A stretch of 64,000 bases of DNA from Cellulomonas telluris (GTDB lineage: Bacteria; Actinomycetota; Actinomycetes; Actinomycetales; Cellulomonadaceae): the NCBI RefSeq assembly GCF_004886325.1, contig NZ_QXFN01000005.1, positions 310,001 to 374,000 of the forward strand. Direction: 5' to 3'. Below the pieces are notes generated by a model. That model was not told the origin of the DNA. It made no database searches and saw only the letters and a list, made by a program, of their open reading frames with translations. Shown in pieces: positions 60,292 through 64,000 of the stretch. Position 1 is the stretch's first letter. Each line of letters starts with the position of its first letter. Position numbers and translations under genes: made by a program.

Positions 60292-61710
60292 TCACCCATC
60301 ATCGACCCCGCGGCGGGGCGCCGCACCCTCGCCCGGTCCCGCCGCCGGCAGCGTGACGACCGCGCGCAGGCCGCCGGCCGGTGCGTCGCCGAGCACGACG
60401 TCCCCGCCGAGCTCGCGCGCGACCTCCCGGGCGATGGCCAGACCGAGCCCCGTGCCGCCCGCGTCCCGCTCGCGTGCGCCGTCCAGGCGCACGAACCGCG
60501 CGAACACGCGCTCGCGGTCGGCCGGGGGGATGCCGGGGCCGTCGTCGTCGACCACGACGCGTCCGTCGGCCACCGCGACGTCGACGCGGGCACCGGCGTG
60601 GCGGGCGGCGTTCGCGACCAGGTTGCGCAGCACCCGCCGCACGCCGTCCTGCGTGCCCAGGGCCGCACCCGCGCCGTGCACCGCCAGGTCCACGCCGTGC
60701 GCGTCCGCGACCGGACGGGCCGACGACACGGCCTCGGCCGCCGCCTCCGCGAGGTCGACCGGGCCGCGCGGCACGGCTGCACCGCCGAGGCGCGCCAGGA
60801 CGAGCAGGTCGTCGACGAGCGCCTGCATGCGCGCCACCTCGGGGACGAGGTCGTCCACCAGGTCCCGCACCGGGTACGCCTCGGGGTGCTCGCGGGCCAC
60901 CTCCACCGCCGCACGGACCGCGGCGACGGGTGAGCGCAGCTCGTGCGCGGCGTCGGCGACGAACGTGCGCTGCCGCGCGGCCGACGCCTCGAGCCGGTCG
61001 AGCATCGCGTTGAGCGTGCGCGCGAGCGCGGCCAGCTCGTCGTCCGCCGCCGGCACCGGCAGCGACCCCGGACCGCCCGCGAGCGCGACCCGGTCGGCGG
61101 CGGCCCGCAGGTCCTCGACGGGCGCGAGCGCACGGCCGATCAGCGTGCGCACGAGCAGCGCGACGCCGAGGGTGAGCACCGGGACGACGAGCAGCAGCGC
61201 GAGCCGCAGCGCGTCGAGGACGCCGCGGACCTCGTCGAGCGGCACGCTCGCCACGACGGTCACGGGCGCGCCGCCCAGGTCCGCCGCACGCACCGCGACG
61301 CGGGCCTCGGCGTCGTACGCGCTCGCGTCGGTGCTGCGCACGAGCACCCCGTCGCCGGCCTCGGCCCGCCAGGCCGCGAGGGTCGCGGCGTCCAGCACGG
61401 GCAGCGTGCGGCTCGCCGTCGCCGACGACGCGAGCACGCCGCCGTCCGCGTCGAGGACCTGGGCGACCTCGCCCGGCTCGGCGACCGGGAGCGGGGCGGG
61501 CACGCGGTCGTCGGCGACGAGCGCGGCGACGGTGGCCGCGCGGGCGCGCACGACCTCGTCGAGCGCGGCGACGCGGCTCGCGCCCAGCACGCCCGACAGG
61601 GCGAGGGCGCCCGCGACGAGCGCGACGGCGACGACGCCCGTGGCGAGCAGCGTCAGCCGGTCGGGCAGGGACAGGCTCACGCCGCGGCGGGGGCGTCCGG
61701 CGGGGCTCAC
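60292..61710 (-). CDS. Sensor histidine kinase
   Basis: Protein of 472 aa with two membrane helices (about 17-42 and 165-190) around an extracytoplasmic sensor, HAMP, then a HisKA domain with phosphorylated H256 in VADAAHELRSPVAAVRAA and a HATPase domain with VLRNLVANAARHAG, DDDGPGIPPADRERVFARF and GGTGLGLAIA. It should phosphorylate the response regulator in the overlapping upstream gene (GTGA). The signal is unknown. Confidence 0.93.
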   Translation of the reverse strand: MSPAGRPRRGVSLSLPDRLTLLATGVVAVALVAGALALSGVLGASRVAALDEVVRARAATVAALVADDRVPAPLPVAEPGEVAQVLDADGGVLASSATASRTLPVLDAATLAAWRAEAGDGVLVRSTDASAYDAEARVAVRAADLGGAPVTVVASVPLDEVRGVLDALRLALLLVVPVLTLGVALLVRTLIGRALAPVEDLRAAADRVALAGGPGSLPVPAADDELAALARTLNAMLDRLEASAARQRTFVADAAHELRSPVAAVRAAVEVAREHPEAYPVRDLVDDLVPEVARMQALVDDLLVLARLGGAAVPRGPVDLAEAAAEAVSSARPVADAHGVDLAVHGAGAALGTQDGVRRVLRNLVANAARHAGARVDVAVADGRVVVDDDGPGIPPADRERVFARFVRLDGARERDAGGTGLGLAIAREVARELGGDVVLGDAPAGGLRAVVTLPAAGPGEGAAPRRGVDDG

Positions 61711-62384
61711 GCGCCGGGTGCGACGGACGTGGCGGCACCGATCCGGTACCCCGCGCCGCGCACGGTCGTGACCGCGTCCTTGCCCAGCTTGCGCCGCAGG
61801 TAGCCGACGTACACCTCGACGACGTTGGGGTCCTCGCCGCCGGTGTCGAAGACGTGGTCGAGCAGCTCGAGCTTGCCCACGACGCGCTCGCCGTGGCGCA
61901 GCAGGTACTCCAGCAGCGCGGTCTCGCGGACGGTGAGCTCGACGGGGCGGCCGGCTCGGGTCACCTCGCGCGTGGCCGGGTCGAGCCGCAGGTCCCCGGC
62001 CCGCAGCACGGCCGGCCGCGGGGCGACGGGGCGGCGCACCAGCGCGCGCAGCCGCGCGACGAGCACGACGAACGAGAACGGCTTCGTCAGGTAGTCGTCG
62101 GCGCCGACGTCGAGGCCGTCGGCGACGTCGTGCTCGCCGTCCTTCGCGGACAGCATGAGCACCGGCGTCCACACCTCGCGCTCGCGCAGCGTCGTGACGA
62201 CGTCGTAGCCGTGCCGGCGCGGCAGCATGACGTCGACGACGAGCACGTCGTACTCCCCGTCGGTCGCCATCGCCAGGCCGGTCTCCCCGTCGTGGGCCAC
62301 GTCGACCGTGAACCCCTCGGCGGCCAGCCCCCGGCGCAGCGCGCGCGTCAGCCCGACCTCGTCGTCCACCACGAGCACCCGCAC
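61707..62384 (-). CDS. OmpR/PhoB-family response regulator
   Basis: Protein of 225 aa. Receiver domain VRVLVVDDEVGLTRALRRGL with D51 in YDVLVVDVMLP as phosphoacceptor and K in YLTKPF; C-terminal winged helix with VELTVRETALLEYLLRHGERVVGK and the HVFDTGGEDPNVVEVYVGYLRRKLG recognition region. GTG 62384 is preceded by GATGCT, so the start may be leaderless. It is divergent from the LolA/RseB-like gene, and the direct repeats at 62440-62460 are a likely binding site. Confidence 0.94.
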   Translation of the reverse strand: MRVLVVDDEVGLTRALRRGLAAEGFTVDVAHDGETGLAMATDGEYDVLVVDVMLPRRHGYDVVTTLREREVWTPVLMLSAKDGEHDVADGLDVGADDYLTKPFSFVVLVARLRALVRRPVAPRPAVLRAGDLRLDPATREVTRAGRPVELTVRETALLEYLLRHGERVVGKLELLDHVFDTGGEDPNVVEVYVGYLRRKLGKDAVTTVRGAGYRIGAATSVAPGA

Positions 62385-62439
62385 CCCGGCAGCATCCCAC
62401 CGCACGCCCCCGCGGGCGCCCGAGCCGCCGGCGGCACCT

Positions 62440-62460
62440 CTCAGGGTGCCCTCAGTGCCC
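62440..62460. promoter_or_regulatory. Direct repeat, candidate response-regulator binding site
   Basis: CTCAGGGTGCC is followed by CTCAGTGCCC, with CTCAG starting at 62440 and 62451. The 11-base period puts both copies on the same DNA face, as required for OmpR-family dimers. It lies between the divergent response regulator and LolA/RseB-like genes. Confidence 0.55.
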
Positions 62461-62479
62461 TGCCGCCAGGGTGGGTGGC

Positions 62480-63796
62480 ATGGAGACCACCGCACCCGTG
62501 CCCGGCGCCGCACCCGAGGACGCCGCCTCCCCCGCCCCCGTGCGCCGGCACCGCGCGCGGTGGGCCGTCCCGGCCGCCGCCGTCGTCGCGGTCGGCGCCG
62601 CCTTCGCCGCCCCGCCGCTGCTGGCCACCGCCGACACCGCCGGCCTGCCCGAGGTGACGCCCGAGGAGCTGGTCGCGCGCGTGCTGGAGGCGGAGCCGCA
62701 GGCCCTGTCCGGCACGGTCGTGCACACCGCACGGCTCGGCCTGCCGGACCTGTCCCTCGCCGAGGTCGGCGGCGCCGACCCCATCGGCCTGCTCGGCGGC
62801 TCCTCCACCCTGCGCGTGTGGACGGACGGCGAGCAGCGCTCGCGCGTGTCGCTGCTGGGCCAGGCGTCGGAGTACTCCGTGGTCGCGGACGGTGCCCAGG
62901 CCTGGACCTACTCGTCCTCGGACGACGAGGTCGTGCACTACGCGCTCTCCGAGGCCGACCGCGCCCGGCTCGACGCGCTCGCCGCCGAGCGGGCGGCGGC
63001 GCCCGAGGTCGCGGGCGACCTGCCCACGCCCGAGGAGATCGGCCGTGCCGCGCTCGCCCGCGCCGAGCAGCACGCCACCGTCGGTGTCGACGCGGCGACC
63101 ACCGTCGCGGGGCGCGACGCGTACCAGGCGGTCGTGACGCCCGCGGGGGCGGACACGCTCGTGGGGCGCATCGTCGTGGCGGTGGACGCGCAGACGTGGA
63201 CGCCGCTGCGCGTGCAGGTGTGGAGCAGCGACGACGCCGAGACGCCCGCGCTCGAGGTCGGCTTCACCGACGTCGCGTTCGCGGCCCCGTCGGACCAGGT
63301 GCTCACGTTCTCGCCGCCCCCGGGCGCCGACGTGCGCGAGGTCGTCGTGCCGCTGCCGCAGCACCCGGTGGACCCGCCGGCCGGCGCACCCGACGCCGAC
63401 GCGCTCGCCGAGGCGCTCGAGGACCCGACGGCCGAGCCGCCGCTGCCCGAGGGCGTCACGGTGACGGGTGACGGCTGGGACGCGGTCGTGCAGGTCGCGA
63501 ACGTCGACGTCGCGGGCCTGCTCGCCGCCGACCCGGCCGCGGTGGCCGAGCTCGCCGTGCCGCAGAAGACCTTCGGCTCGGCCGGTGCGCAGGAGCTGTA
63601 CGAGCAGTTCGTCCCGCAGGACGGCGAGGGCCCGGTGCCCGACCTGGACCAGCAGGCGCTGTACGACCAGCTGACGACGCCCGTCGAGGGCGGCCGCCTC
63701 CTGGAGTCGTCGCTGCTGTCCGTGCTGGTGCTCGACGACGGCCGCGTCCTGGCCGGCGCCGTCCCCGCGCAGACGCTGCTCGACCTCGCCGGCTGA
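62480..63796 (+). CDS. Secreted/membrane-anchored LolA/RseB-like protein
   Basis: Protein of about 438 aa. A short cytoplasmic N-terminus with RRHRARW, one membrane helix (VPAAAVVAVGAAFAAPPLL), then an extracytoplasmic beta-rich region with LVARVLEAEPQALSGTVVHTARLGLPDL and VWTDGEQRSRVSLLG, as in LolA/LppX/RseB-like proteins that bind lipids. A second repeat of that fold may start near 150. It should be controlled by the adjacent two-component system. ATG 62480 is preferred; GTG 62471 is the alternative. Confidence 0.8.
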   Translation: METTAPVPGAAPEDAASPAPVRRHRARWAVPAAAVVAVGAAFAAPPLLATADTAGLPEVTPEELVARVLEAEPQALSGTVVHTARLGLPDLSLAEVGGADPIGLLGGSSTLRVWTDGEQRSRVSLLGQASEYSVVADGAQAWTYSSSDDEVVHYALSEADRARLDALAAERAAAPEVAGDLPTPEEIGRAALARAEQHATVGVDAATTVAGRDAYQAVVTPAGADTLVGRIVVAVDAQTWTPLRVQVWSSDDAETPALEVGFTDVAFAAPSDQVLTFSPPPGADVREVVVPLPQHPVDPPAGAPDADALAEALEDPTAEPPLPEGVTVTGDGWDAVVQVANVDVAGLLAADPAAVAELAVPQKTFGSAGAQELYEQFVPQDGEGPVPDLDQQALYDQLTTPVEGGRLLESSLLSVLVLDDGRVLAGAVPAQTLLDLAG

Positions 63797-63872
63797 GCCG
63801 GCGGTGACCACCACCGGCAGGACGGACGCGCCCGGCGCGCGCCCGCCGGCGCCGCGGGGGCAGGCTGGTGCG

Positions 63873-64000
63873 GTGACGCGCACCCACGAGCCCCCGCAGC
63901 CGGCGGCCGCGGAGGCCGTGCCGGGCGCGCCGGCCGCGGTCGCCACGCGCGGCCTGACCAAGCGCTTCGCGACCGGTCAGGTCGCCGTCGACGGCCTCGA
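63873..64000 (+). CDS. ABC transporter ATP-binding protein, 5' end only
   Basis: Only about 42 codons are visible from GTG 63873. A Pro/Ala-rich 24-residue N-terminus leads into VATRGLTKRFATGQVAVDGLD, the first strand of an ABC ATPase nucleotide-binding domain. A CAGGCT box lies seven bases before the GTG. It follows the LolA/RseB-like gene by 76 bases, suggesting a lipid- or drug-transport operon continuing past the window. Confidence 0.75.
   Translation, partial: MTRTHEPPQPAAAEAVPGAPAAVATRGLTKRFATGQVAVDGL

Overview
The window is about 64 kb of very GC-rich DNA, densely packed on both strands, with GTG as the most common start codon and many 1-4 base gene overlaps. The gene content points to an actinobacterium of the Micrococcales, most likely Cellulomonas or a close relative. 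The evidence is the clpS-DUF2017-murI-MBL-rph-rdgB block, DUF3039, a secreted GH81 beta-1,3-glucanase, a secreted SGNH esterase with a CBM2-like module, Pro/Thr linkers and LAXTG-like anchoring. It reads as ordinary chromosome: I see no insertion sequence, prophage, integrase or CRISPR array.

Layout. 1-5.8 kb: ettA (cut by the window edge), an ssb paralogue and two overlapping dynamin-like GTPases. 5.9-10.8 kb: tRNA-Arg, a secreted dockerin-bearing amidase co-transcribed with a wall-anchored cohesin protein, orn and tRNA-His. 10.9-15.8 kb: an ATP-grasp protein and a complete osmoprotectant-type ABC transporter, whose binding protein appears circularly permuted. 15.8-23.7 kb: a flavoprotein disulfide oxidoreductase, tRNA-Lys, a GroES-like protein, a peroxiredoxin, tRNA-Leu, the GH81 glucanase, a thioredoxin and a NUDIX protein. 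23.7-31 kb: an antibiotic-resistance-like ABC-F gene, rdgB, rph, a beta-lactamase-fold protein, murI, DUF2017, clpS and divergent pncB. 31-35.2 kb: a small membrane protein, a DEAD-type helicase with DUF3039, and a GntR/YtrA operon with a clear operator palindrome. 35.2-41.6 kb: a sugar ABC transporter operon ending in a ROK kinase and nagB, beside a ROK repressor whose own promoter carries an operator. 42-49.8 kb: a PfkB kinase, pgi, an amidohydrolase, the SGNH/CBM2 esterase, an S4 protein, a STAS protein and a DNA glycosylase. 50-54.9 kb: a histidine phosphatase, nnrD, luxS-mtnN and an MFS exporter. 54.9-64 kb: putA with two alpha/beta-hydrolases, and a two-component system divergent from a LolA/RseB-like protein and the start of an ABC ATPase.

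How the genes work together. Several units are coherent pathways. MtnN and LuxS recycle S-adenosylhomocysteine and release the AI-2 precursor. The sugar transporter, ROK kinase and NagB form an amino-sugar import and entry route into glycolysis, next to pgi. ClpS, EttA, Rph and Orn act in protein and RNA turnover. The two most unusual items are the permuted OpuAC-type binding protein and the cohesin/dockerin-amidase pair. Many genes have a TANNNT box 6-8 bases before the start codon, so leaderless transcription looks common here.
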